From the NCBI GenBank assembly GCA_009903855.1, contig WYEK01000145.1, positions 1-52,147 of the forward strand: a stretch of 52,147 nucleotides of DNA. The letters are read 5' to 3'. The notes beneath the pieces are model-generated. The model was not told where the DNA came from. It saw only the letters and a program-made list of their open reading frames with translations, and did no database searches. The DNA comes from Thermocrinis sp. Lineage in GTDB: Bacteria > Aquificota > Aquificia > Aquificales > Aquificaceae. Numbering within the stretch: position 1 is the first letter of the stretch; each line of letters opens with the position of its first letter. Both the position numbers and the translations under genes were made by a program. This document shows positions 6,833 to 14,508 of the stretch, piece after piece.

Positions 6833-6918
6833 GTCCCGCAGGGAGAAGGTCATCCACGGTAAGTGCGGCCAAAGGCCGACGCCTTCTCCATCCTGTCAAA
6901 GGGCAGGACTGCGGAGAC
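6833..6918 (+). promoter_or_regulatory. Structured 5' RNA element, copy 5
   Basis: Closing stem GTCCCGCA with TGCGG(A)GAC (6833-6840/6910-6918, one bulge), inner stem GGAGAAGG/CCTTCTCC (6842-6849/6882-6889), loop core CATCCACGGTAAG, apical stem CGGCC/GGCCG with an AAA triloop, and a second hairpin CCTGTC/GGCAGG (6892-6907). AGGAGGT follows the closing stem directly. Confidence 0.8.
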
Positions 6919-6929
6919 AGGAGGTGCCT

Positions 6930-7964
6930 ATGTGCGTCATCGCAGTCAAACCATCTAACGCCGTCCTCACTAAAGAGGACGCCATGCTCATGTGGGAGGC
7001 TAACTCCCACGGGGCAGGTTTTTGCGTGTGGGATGAAAAGTCCCGCACGTGGCAAGCACAAAAGGGCTTCATGTCCTTTGAGGAGCTTTGGAGGGCTATG
7101 GAGCCCTTCACACGGAAGGGTGTCATTTTAGTGGCACACTTCCGTATTGTCTCAAGGGGCAGGGTCTGTCCAGAGCAGACCCATCCCTTTGAGATTGAGG
7201 TGGAAGAGGGAACTGCATACCTCTTCCACAACGGGACCCTTGACATCAGAATAACTCAAGGGTCCTCGGACACTTATGAGTTGGCTTACCAATTGAGCCA
7301 GCTCAGACTCAAAAAGAGGCAGCTTAAGCTGCTTCTAAAGGAGGGTGGCCTCCTTGAAGGGGTCAGGGCACACTCTCGGTTTGCGGTGTGCCTTCCTGAC
7401 GAGGAGGAGCCCTTCCTCGTGGGCCAGTGGGAGGAGGTGAGAGGCCTAAAGGTCTCCAACTCCTACTGGAACTTTGGAAGGACCTACACGGGTCTTTCCA
7501 TAGGTAGGAGGTCTTCCTACTCCTACTATCCTTCCCTCTACTGGGAGGACGAGTGGGAGGAAAGGGAAGCCTCCTTCTGCGGATGCGGTCTTCAAGACCG
7601 CATCATCGTAGAGGTAGGCAAACTCCGCTTTAAGGTAGAGGACGGAGTGGCCTACCCATACTTTGGGAATGAGTCTCCCATGACGGAGGGAGAAATCATT
7701 CCCAGAGAGGACAGCCTGTTCCTTTTGCTGGAGGACGAGCTGTCCTTTGAAATCAGGCCCAGCTACAAATACATGCCAAGCTGGGCTGTAGACCCAGACG
7801 GAGTTGTCTACCGTCTGGACAATGACAGGCTGGTTGCCTACCCTGTGGGCGGAAAACGCCCCAAGTATGTGGCAATCGGCCTGAGGGACAAGGACGTGCT
7901 ATACGTCCTTGATAACACCGCCCTTGCGGTTCCCTACGAAGTTAGGGAGGAAGAGAGATGGTGA
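6930..7964 (+). CDS. Class II glutamine amidotransferase domain protein
   Basis: Starting at the ATG at 6930, rather than the GTG two codons earlier, places Cys at position 2 (MCVIAV), the N-terminal nucleophile of Ntn-type amidotransferases after Met removal. AGGAGG (6919-6924) fits this start. Further family features are AHFRIVSRG and LFHNGTLD. The first ~200 residues form the glutaminase domain. The rest (about 140 residues, with CGC near the junction) is unassigned. Glutamine-derived ammonia could feed the neighbouring amidoligases. The gene has many hairpins, e.g. a 10-bp stem GGACCCTTGA/TCAAGGGTCC. Confidence 0.85.
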   Translation: MCVIAVKPSNAVLTKEDAMLMWEANSHGAGFCVWDEKSRTWQAQKGFMSFEELWRAMEPFTRKGVILVAHFRIVSRGRVCPEQTHPFEIEVEEGTAYLFHNGTLDIRITQGSSDTYELAYQLSQLRLKKRQLKLLLKEGGLLEGVRAHSRFAVCLPDEEEPFLVGQWEEVRGLKVSNSYWNFGRTYTGLSIGRRSSYSYYPSLYWEDEWEEREASFCGCGLQDRIIVEVGKLRFKVEDGVAYPYFGNESPMTEGEIIPREDSLFLLLEDELSFEIRPSYKYMPSWAVDPDGVVYRLDNDRLVAYPVGGKRPKYVAIGLRDKDVLYVLDNTALAVPYEVREEERW

Positions 7965-8359
7965 GGACCGCAGGGTGGGAAGAAGTAAGGGGGCTTGTTT
8001 ACGCCTCCTTTGAAGAGCAGGGGGTAGGTGGAAGACCTTCCCCTGCTGATGGCTACCTCGTCTACGAGGAAGATGGCGAGGTAGTAGCATGCATAGGGTG
8101 GCGAAGGCTTGGCTGGCTTTATACCGAGATTTGCCACCTGTATGTGATGCCCTCCTATCGTGGAAGAGGCATCGCAAAAATCCTTGTGCGGGAGGCTGTA
8201 AAAGAGCTTCCCGCTAAGGTCTTCTTGGCAACCGTTGTGGAGTGGAACACTCCCTCCCAACGGGTGCTAAGCCACTGCGGCTTTCAGGCCGTGGGAAAGT
8301 GTCCTTCCCCCAGAACGGGAAGGACGCTGGTAGTCTTCACGTATGTGAAGACTGAGTAG
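7958..8359 (+). CDS. GNAT-family N-acetyltransferase
   Basis: 133 residues with the GNAT acetyl-CoA site LYVMPSYRGRGIAKIL (61-76, containing the R-G-R-G-I loop) and a late NTPSQRVLSHCGF segment typical of the family. The ATG overlaps the stop of the amidotransferase gene (ATGGTGA), so the two are probably translationally coupled. GNAT enzymes occur with amidoligase clusters in other genomes, where modification of a peptide or amino sugar was proposed. The substrate here is unknown. Inverted repeats continue to the stop (GTCCTTCCC/GGGAAGGAC; AGTCTTCAC/GTGAAGACT). Confidence 0.85.
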   Translation: MVRTAGWEEVRGLVYASFEEQGVGGRPSPADGYLVYEEDGEVVACIGWRRLGWLYTEICHLYVMPSYRGRGIAKILVREAVKELPAKVFLATVVEWNTPSQRVLSHCGFQAVGKCPSPRTGRTLVVFTYVKTE

Positions 8360-8382
8360 CGGGCTCTTCGCCCGCATTTTCT
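8359..8382 (+). terminator. Intrinsic terminator closing the amidoligase array
   Basis: GCGGGC-TCTTC-GCCCGC stem followed by ATTTTCTTTAAT. The dense inverted repeats end here and the element-wide operator begins a few bases later. Confidence 0.85.
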
Positions 8383-8403
8383 TTAATTAGTTAACTGAGA
8401 AAA

Positions 8404-8461
8404 GGTTAACTAAGTTTTGGACTTGTAATGGATACTTAGTTAACCAATGGTATTTTGCTAA
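8404..8461 (+). promoter_or_regulatory. Operator and promoter of the defence operon
   Basis: Inverted repeat GGTTAACTAAGT (8404-8415), 18-nt spacer, ACTTAGTTAACC (8434-8445), with an additional half-site ATTAGTTAAC at 8386-8395. The -10 box TAAAAT begins about 14 bases after GTTAAC, so the right half-site occupies the -35 position and may repress or activate. GAGGAGG precedes the first gene. Confidence 0.75.
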
Positions 8462-8486
8462 AATAGAGATTTGAGGAGGTGAAGGA

Positions 8487-9257
8487 ATGAAGAAGAGTTT
8501 GGCGGTGTTTTTGGTTTTGGGTGCTGTTGCCCAAGCGGGTGATACCAAGACGGAGGAGAGGCAGATACCAGTGGTGAAGTGTTCTGAGCCTGTGTATTCG
8601 GTGATGGTAATGGAGTTTGATTGCAAGGCATCTGCTTGCCAACAGCCAAATAATCCCAAACTCCTTCCCATATTTGAGGTTCTTACCACAGTAAACGGAG
8701 TGCAAGGGCTGGGCAAGGGAGTATCTACCATGCTAACGAATGCCCTGAAGGCCACCAATTGCTTTAGGATAGTGGATTTGGAGCAATACGAGAAGATGAA
8801 AAAACTGCTTTCCGCAACAGGGCAACAGGTTCAACCTCCCAAAGTGGATTACATGATCAGCGGTTCTATAACTGCTTTGGAGCTTGAACGGAGTGGCGGA
8901 CCTCTCGGTGGTGGAGTTTTCCCACTTTTGGGTGCCATAAGCATCAAAAAGGACAAGGCGGAGCTGGCGGTGGATGTGAATGTGATAAAGCCTGAGACGT
9001 TAGAGGTAGCCTATTCTAAGTCTTTTTCTGCAAACTCAGAGAAGACCTCTTGGAGCCTATTTGGTGCGGGTGCTGGTGGCGGAGGCTTTGGCGGAGCTGG
9101 TTGGAGTATAAGCAAAAACCTTTCCCTTGATATGGTAGCAAGGGATGTGGTGGTTCAGGTGGCGAATGCTTTAGCGGAGACCCTCGCCAAAGACAAAATA
9201 GTAGAAAGACCGAAGCCGCCCAAGGAGGAGGAGAAAGAAGAAAAGGAAAATGAATGA
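8487..9257 (+). CDS. CsgG/HfaB-like secreted protein
   Basis: 256 residues with a signal peptide ending AQA|G near residue 18. There is no lipobox Cys, unlike classic CsgG. Middle segments such as VDYMISGSITALELE, KDKAELAVDVNVIKPETLEVAYSKSFSA and a Gly-rich loop resemble the CsgG family, which forms outer-membrane export pores or periplasmic stress-type components. The tail is rich in Lys, Glu and Pro. It is first in the operon and overlaps the helicase start (AATGAATGA). Its link with the DNA-processing genes downstream is unexplained. Confidence 0.65.
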   Translation: MKKSLAVFLVLGAVAQAGDTKTEERQIPVVKCSEPVYSVMVMEFDCKASACQQPNNPKLLPIFEVLTTVNGVQGLGKGVSTMLTNALKATNCFRIVDLEQYEKMKKLLSATGQQVQPPKVDYMISGSITALELERSGGPLGGGVFPLLGAISIKKDKAELAVDVNVIKPETLEVAYSKSFSANSEKTSWSLFGAGAGGGGFGGAGWSISKNLSLDMVARDVVVQVANALAETLAKDKIVERPKPPKEEEKEEKENE

Positions 9258-10843
9258 AAGTAAAGGAAGCTATCTTTGTCCCTACCAATCTGTATGGCAA
9301 AGAAATAAACCCTCTTCCGTGGCAGATAGAGGCAGGGCAACATGACAACCTCATCATCGTCGCCCCCACAGGTGCGGGCAAAAGCGTAGCAAGTTATATC
9401 TGGGCTGGGCAAAAACCTGCTAAGAGAATAATCTTCACTGCACCCACAAAGTCCCTTTCAAACGAAAGGTGGCTGGAACTCAAAAGGGCTGGGCTTGATG
9501 TGGGGCTTTTAACGGGAGATGTGAGACTAAACGAAAAGGCAAAGGTTCTTTGTATGACGCAGGAGATATACACCTCGGAGTTTGCAAAGCTTCCCGACCA
9601 GAGGGTAATCATAGATGAGGTCCATTACATGTTTCAAGACCCAGACAGATCCCGAGCATACGCTTTAGGCATCAAAAGAACCCATCCCAGTTCTTACCTT
9701 TTACTTCTTTCTGCCACCATCACCGACAAGGGCATAGAGATTTTGAAACTGCTAAGTGGAAGAGAGATGCATGTTATCAAGGTCAAGAGCCGTCCTGTGA
9801 AGATAGAGTTTGTGCATACTCCTTTGCAACTTGGGAAATCGCTTTTGGACTATCTCCCAGCCATATTCTTTGTCTTTAGCAGGTCTTTGGCGGTAGAGAT
9901 TGTGCAGAGGTTGAAAAAACTGTTTAGGTCTTTAAAGGCGGTGCCCACAAAGGAGGAGTGGGAGAGGGCAAAGGAGATTGCCAAAAGGCTGAACATAACA
10001 AACACATTCCTTTTATCCGCAGCAAAGCATGGAGTTGGGCTTTACTTTGGAGACATGAGATACAAGGAGAGGGTCTTTGTGGAGATGCTTTTCAGAAGCC
10101 AGCTTATAAAGGCGGTGGTGTCTTCAGATGCGTTGGCGGTGGGAGTGAATTTCCCAGCCAAAAGCGTTGTGTTTTGTCAGCTAACAAAGGCAGGAAGACC
10201 TCTTACCAAGCGGGAGTTTTTGCAGATGGCGGGAAGGGCAGGGCGTCCTGGGCTATGGGACATAGGCTATGTGGGATATCTGGCGGGAAAAGGAATGAAG
10301 GATGCGTTCAATAGACTAATTGCCAGCCCACTGGAGGAGGAGGTTCTCTACATCCAGCCAAACCTAAAGGGAGTGCTAAGGGAGTTGGAGTATGAGGAAC
10401 TCTGGGACGACAGTGCGGTGGAGGCAGTCTGTGAAGAGGAGGCGGAGCTGGTAGAAGAGCTGTCGCTTAAAACCCTCAAAAAGGGAGTAGTGAAAGAAAA
10501 GCTTATGGACGATGTGCGGATGCTTAGGTATTTTCTTATCCGCACAAAAGATAGCCAGAAGGTTTATGAGGTTTTGCGGGACATCTACTTTGAGGAGTTT
10601 TCCATGCCAGTAAATTTTGCCCTTGCCCAAAAGCTTGCAAAAAGAAATCAGATAGATGCCTTGCAGGCCTTTGGAGAACTCAAGGAGAAGGGAACTCAAA
10701 GGGAGAAGCTTCAGTTTTTGAAGTTCTTCATGCTTATTCGTGAGAAGTATGAGGTTGTAAACCTTGTGGAGTTTATAGACAGAATACGCAAAGAGGATGA
10801 GTTTGTGCTAAATCCAGAACTGCTTTTGTCTGTTGAAAACTAA
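9254..10843 (+). CDS. Ski2-like DEVH superfamily 2 helicase
   Basis: 529 residues with Walker A APTGAGKS (37-44), motif Ia TAPTKSLSNERW, DEVH (121-124), SATI (153-156), SSDALAVGVNFPA (motif V) and QMAGRAGRPG (motif VI). It is an ATP-driven nucleic-acid translocase. It is shorter than Druantia DruE and lacks an obvious nuclease domain. It is followed by DruA-like, NurA and HerA genes, so a role in defence or DNA-end processing is likely. Confidence 0.85.
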   Translation: MKVKEAIFVPTNLYGKEINPLPWQIEAGQHDNLIIVAPTGAGKSVASYIWAGQKPAKRIIFTAPTKSLSNERWLELKRAGLDVGLLTGDVRLNEKAKVLCMTQEIYTSEFAKLPDQRVIIDEVHYMFQDPDRSRAYALGIKRTHPSSYLLLLSATITDKGIEILKLLSGREMHVIKVKSRPVKIEFVHTPLQLGKSLLDYLPAIFFVFSRSLAVEIVQRLKKLFRSLKAVPTKEEWERAKEIAKRLNITNTFLLSAAKHGVGLYFGDMRYKERVFVEMLFRSQLIKAVVSSDALAVGVNFPAKSVVFCQLTKAGRPLTKREFLQMAGRAGRPGLWDIGYVGYLAGKGMKDAFNRLIASPLEEEVLYIQPNLKGVLRELEYEELWDDSAVEAVCEEEAELVEELSLKTLKKGVVKEKLMDDVRMLRYFLIRTKDSQKVYEVLRDIYFEEFSMPVNFALAQKLAKRNQIDALQAFGELKEKGTQREKLQFLKFFMLIREKYEVVNLVEFIDRIRKEDEFVLNPELLLSVEN

Positions 10844-10846
10844 AAT
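10841..10846 (+). promoter_or_regulatory. Internal -10 box, leaderless start
   Basis: TAAAAT overlaps the helicase stop codon region and lies seven bases before the ATG of the DruA-like gene; there is no ribosome-binding site between. It suggests an internal leaderless transcript. Confidence 0.5.
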
Positions 10847-10853
10847 AAACTCT

Positions 10854-11843
10854 ATGCTTGCGGAGGAGATTGAAAAACTTTTAAAGTTTTTGCGGGAAAA
10901 CCCAAGAGAATACATGAAAAAGATTGCCAAAGAGAAAAATCCGCCATTCAATCCAAAGTATGAAAAGTATTTCGCAAAAAAGGAGGAGATAGACCCTACA
11001 AAGATTGAGTTTGAACTTGAAACGGTTAGCGACAAAGTCTCTTCTGAAATATTCAGAAGCGGGTTGAGTTTTTGGAGTGTTCCCATTTCTTCAGGTTATG
11101 GGAGGCGTATGAGATTTATTGTGTGGGACAAAACCCATGGCAAGGTTTTTGGCATCTTTGGGCTTTGCGACCCACTCATTGGGCTGAAGGTAAGGGATGA
11201 CTACATTGGCTGGAGTAAAAAGCAGAGGGAGGAGAGGCTTTATAACATGATGAGTGCCTATGTGCTTGGTGCAGTCCCTCCCTACAACGAACTCTTTGGT
11301 GCCAAGCTGGTGGCGTTGGCGGTGGGCTGCAAGGAGGTATGTCAGGCTTTTGAGGAAAAATACAAGGGCAAGAAAACCATAATAAGAGGTAGGACACCAC
11401 TTGCCAAGCTTGTGGCGGTGGATACGATGGCCTTTTTTGGCAAAAGTCTAATTTACGAGGGGCTTCCTGAGTGGCAATTTTTGGGCTATACAAAAGGACT
11501 GACGCATATACACCTAAACGGGCTTTGGGAGAGATGTTTGGAGTTGGCAAAGGAGATGAACGCAAGGAGTTTAGAGAGAAACAAGTTTGGGCATGGGCCT
11601 AACTGGAAGTTTAGGGTTTTAAACGAAGTTTTCTCTCGTCTTGGGATATCGGAGGAGTATTATGACACGGGGATAAAAAAAGGCTATTACTTTAGACCGC
11701 TAACGCTGGAGTGGAGGGAGTTTTTGAAGGGAGAGACAGACCAGCTTACCTATGTGAATAAGTCCTTTGAGGAGTATGTGGAATTTTGGAAAAATAAATA
11801 TTTGAGAAGGGGGTTAAAAAAATGGAATGGGAAGGCTTTTTAG
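10854..11843 (+). CDS. DruA-like DUF4338 protein
   Basis: 329 residues from the ATG chosen after the TAAAAT box; a TTG seven codons earlier is less likely. The central block GRRMRFIVWDKTHGKVFGIF, RDDYIGWSKKQREERL, AYVLGAVPPYN and GAKLVALAV, then LVAVDTMAFFGKS and GYTKGLTHIH, matches what I know of DUF4338 proteins, including DruA of the Druantia anti-phage system. The biochemical role of this domain is not settled. It is flanked by a helicase and the NurA/HerA pair, which I do not know as a standard Druantia arrangement. Confidence 0.8.
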   Translation: MLAEEIEKLLKFLRENPREYMKKIAKEKNPPFNPKYEKYFAKKEEIDPTKIEFELETVSDKVSSEIFRSGLSFWSVPISSGYGRRMRFIVWDKTHGKVFGIFGLCDPLIGLKVRDDYIGWSKKQREERLYNMMSAYVLGAVPPYNELFGAKLVALAVGCKEVCQAFEEKYKGKKTIIRGRTPLAKLVAVDTMAFFGKSLIYEGLPEWQFLGYTKGLTHIHLNGLWERCLELAKEMNARSLERNKFGHGPNWKFRVLNEVFSRLGISEEYYDTGIKKGYYFRPLTLEWREFLKGETDQLTYVNKSFEEYVEFWKNKYLRRGLKKWNGKAF

Positions 11844-12805
11844 AGGGCTATAAGAGGGTGGAGGACTTTAACATTCAAAGGGAGAAGCTTTTGGAGGAAC
11901 TTAGAAGAAGGAAAAAGGAGTTGAGGGAGGAGGTCCAGAGGATAACTCCCATAAGGAAGGCAAAGGAGGGAAGTTATCTTTCCATAGCGGCTGTGGATTC
12001 GGCTTTTGATGAGTTGTTTGGAGATGATTGGGGGAGGAGACTGTATGCGGTTTGTGTGGCGGGTGCGGCCTTTGTGCCCAGAGAAAACTCTCTTGAAAAG
12101 AGGGAAAAGGAACCTGAGCTTACTTTTGATGAGTGTGTTTTGAATTACGATGAGGAGGATGATTATTCAAGAGTTTTGAAGGGGCTTGCTATTGCAAAGG
12201 AGATAGAGAGGGCAAGGGAGTGGTTTTCTGAAATGGATTTAGTGGTATTAGACGGGTCGGCTAAAAGCGTGGTGATATCTATCAATCAAGGGATGACTGT
12301 AAAGGACCTTGAAAGGAGCAAGATGGGAAGGGAACTCAAGGCTATGTATAAAGATACTCTGCGGTCTTTGTATAACCTTCTTAACTGGGGCAAGCTTCTT
12401 TTTATTCCCAAGCGGTCTGGAGAGATGTTATTGGCGGACAAGATTACCTCTTCACCGCTTAACAACGACTTTGCTTTGCTTTCTGTGATTTTAGAAGAAG
12501 GGGAGTATGTAGCTTTAAGGGTTCCAATTTGGCAATACAATCTTCCGAAGGAGGGAGTTGAAGAACTTCTGCCAAAGCTTTTTGACCTTTTGAACCATTT
12601 GAGGGTGATATATTTCAAGGCTCCATCTGGGAGGATTATAAAAGTGGAAACCCGTCAGCCCTCACCTGTATCAGCTATTGAAGACTTTTTCGTTTTGGAG
12701 GGGGAAAATATGCTTACCTACTATGCGGACAGGTCTGCAAAGTTTCATTTAACAAACTTAAAAGATTATGCAAAGAAAGTCAACCCTTGGAGGTATAGAC
12801 TATGA
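11822..12805 (+). CDS. nurA: NurA-type 5'-3' nuclease
   Basis: 327 residues. A charged N-terminal helix leads into IAAVDSAFDE and later LVVLDGSAK, the acidic strands that carry metal ligands in NurA, then KRSGEMLLADK. NurA nucleases work with the HerA translocase to resect DNA ends. The start overlaps the DruA-like gene and its end overlaps herA (ATGA), so the three are a tight operon. Assignment rests on these motifs and on the herA neighbour. Confidence 0.75.
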   Translation: MEWEGFLEGYKRVEDFNIQREKLLEELRRRKKELREEVQRITPIRKAKEGSYLSIAAVDSAFDELFGDDWGRRLYAVCVAGAAFVPRENSLEKREKEPELTFDECVLNYDEEDDYSRVLKGLAIAKEIERAREWFSEMDLVVLDGSAKSVVISINQGMTVKDLERSKMGRELKAMYKDTLRSLYNLLNWGKLLFIPKRSGEMLLADKITSSPLNNDFALLSVILEEGEYVALRVPIWQYNLPKEGVEELLPKLFDLLNHLRVIYFKAPSGRIIKVETRQPSPVSAIEDFFVLEGENMLTYYADRSAKFHLTNLKDYAKKVNPWRYRL

Positions 12806-14508
12806 AGGGAATAGTTTTTGGAGAAATCCGTCCTTTTCGTGTCCAAGCACTTTTAAAGGAGTATCAGGAAGGAGAGGCAGTTTTAGGCAGGCTTGTGCAA
12901 ATCAAAAACGGAGACAAGCTAATTATTGGCAGGGTTGTGGATTTTCACAGACTTTCTGACCTTCTCAAGGATTACGACCAAGCCAAACTCTTTGACAAGA
13001 GAAAAGAGTCTGCAGTAGCAAGAGAACTTCTAAGCTTCCGTGAGGGAATTGTGTTGGAAATAGACCTGATTACTGCCTTAAGTGGAAATACAAGGGTGCC
13101 CTTGAACTTCCCTGTGAAGCTACTTTCTGAAGTGGAATTTCTTGAAGAATTTCCCTTTGAACGCAATGCCCACACGGGCTATTTAGGACACTTCTGGGGC
13201 ACCAACATAAAGGCACCTCTTATCTTGCAGGACTTTCAAACGCTAAAAGAGGCCTATCACTTTTTTGTGGCTGGGCAAACGGGCTCTGGAAAATCTACCC
13301 TTGTTCAAATGCTTTTAGCTCTTTACAACAAGCTAAACCCGAGAATGAACTTTTTGATTTTAGACACCGTTGGGGAATTTACCGCCAGCTTTAAGGGAGA
13401 GAGGGAACTGTTTTTGCATCTAAAGGATGTGTGGTGGCGTGAAGGGTGGGAGGTATACACACCCCCTGAAAATCTGGCTTTGGAGGGATGGGAACTTTTC
13501 AAAGAACTCTGTTTGGATTATGAGATTATGAAGCACTTAGACGTTCCAGTCAAAAGCGTGGATAATGCAAAAGGCGGTGTAGATTATCTTGTGATAAAAC
13601 TCATTGAGGAAGCAAGAAAACAGGAGGAGGGAACGCTGGCTAACCTCTTTCAGCCTAAGCGCAAAGAGCAAATTACAACAGGAAACCTAACCGACGAAAT
13701 AGTTAAGAAAGTGGTTTCTAACTTGGAAAACGATGATGAATTTGTGAAAAGCATATACAAAAGGGATGACAAGGCCAGAGAGAGGGTAAAAGCTGCCCTT
13801 AAAACTCCAGACAAAATTAGCAAATTCCTAAAAGCCCTGCAAGAAATCGTAAAGCTTTTCACTGTGGCAGGCACGAACAAAAAGACAATCAGAGAAGTTG
13901 TTGGTGGCTTTTTAGAGTCTGCTTTGGAAGGGTCTTTAGGCAAGTGTGTAGTTTTGGACTTTACCCTCTACAAAGCGGGCGGGAACCTCCTGGGCTTGCG
14001 GTCTAAGTATGTAAGGGAAACCTTGAGATGGCTTTACAATGCAGGGATAGACCTCTATCGCAAAAGCGGAAATCTAAACCTCAACACCCTTGTGGTTTTA
14101 GAAGAAGCCCACAACTATGTTCCAAAGAGGATTGAGGAAAAGGAAACCAGCACCCTTTCCGATGAGATAGTCAAATACTTTATTGAAACCAGAAAGTTCG
14201 GCATTGGCTGGATGTGTATCACCACCCGCCCATCAAACGTAAGGAGAGAAGTCTTTGACCACTCAAGGGTCAAGTTCATTGGCATGGGTCTCACAAGCGG
14301 ACCTGATGCAGAACTGCTAAAGGAAGCCTTCGGTCCAGAGTTTCTAAACACCTACAGACTGTTCCCAGACCCTTCAGACCCACTATCTCCCAAAAAGGAA
14401 GTCTGCTTTGCCATCTCAGGCCCCATTACCATCCTCTCCAGACAAAGCCCAGAGTTTATAACCGTCTTTAACAGCAAGGAGGACTTCCTAAAAGCAAACT
14501 GGGAATGA
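12802..14508 (+). CDS. herA: HerA-family hexameric DNA translocase
   Basis: 568 residues. An N-terminal beta-rich HAS-barrel-like region is followed by Walker A GQTGSGKST (about 158-166), Walker B LVVLEEAH, and the sensor region ETRKFGIGWMCITTRPSNV, all typical of FtsK/HerA ATPases. The order nurA-herA matches the end-resection module of archaea and thermophiles and its defence derivatives. The coding end overlaps the methyltransferase start. Confidence 0.85.
   Translation: MKGIVFGEIRPFRVQALLKEYQEGEAVLGRLVQIKNGDKLIIGRVVDFHRLSDLLKDYDQAKLFDKRKESAVARELLSFREGIVLEIDLITALSGNTRVPLNFPVKLLSEVEFLEEFPFERNAHTGYLGHFWGTNIKAPLILQDFQTLKEAYHFFVAGQTGSGKSTLVQMLLALYNKLNPRMNFLILDTVGEFTASFKGERELFLHLKDVWWREGWEVYTPPENLALEGWELFKELCLDYEIMKHLDVPVKSVDNAKGGVDYLVIKLIEEARKQEEGTLANLFQPKRKEQITTGNLTDEIVKKVVSNLENDDEFVKSIYKRDDKARERVKAALKTPDKISKFLKALQEIVKLFTVAGTNKKTIREVVGGFLESALEGSLGKCVVLDFTLYKAGGNLLGLRSKYVRETLRWLYNAGIDLYRKSGNLNLNTLVVLEEAHNYVPKRIEEKETSTLSDEIVKYFIETRKFGIGWMCITTRPSNVRREVFDHSRVKFIGMGLTSGPDAELLKEAFGPEFLNTYRLFPDPSDPLSPKKEVCFAISGPITILSRQSPEFITVFNSKEDFLKANWE

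Noticed and set aside
3900-6920. Integron-like attC sites between the array genes
   Set aside because: The gaps are palindromic and lie between single-gene cassettes, but I do not find the GTTRRRY core sites and their inverse, and no integrase is present. The hairpins also continue inside the genes, unlike attC.
6264-7061. Long minus-strand open frame (265 codons) across the end of the large ligase gene and the start of the amidotransferase gene
   Set aside because: It is antisense to two well-supported genes and crosses their terminator and RNA element. Hairpin-rich, GC-rich DNA keeps the opposite strand open by mirroring codons. No ribosome-binding site or family match.
8404-8445. Operator inverted repeats as intrinsic terminators
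   Set aside because: The arms could pair, but they are AT-rich, have 18-nt loops and no T-run, and they lie before promoters rather than after genes.
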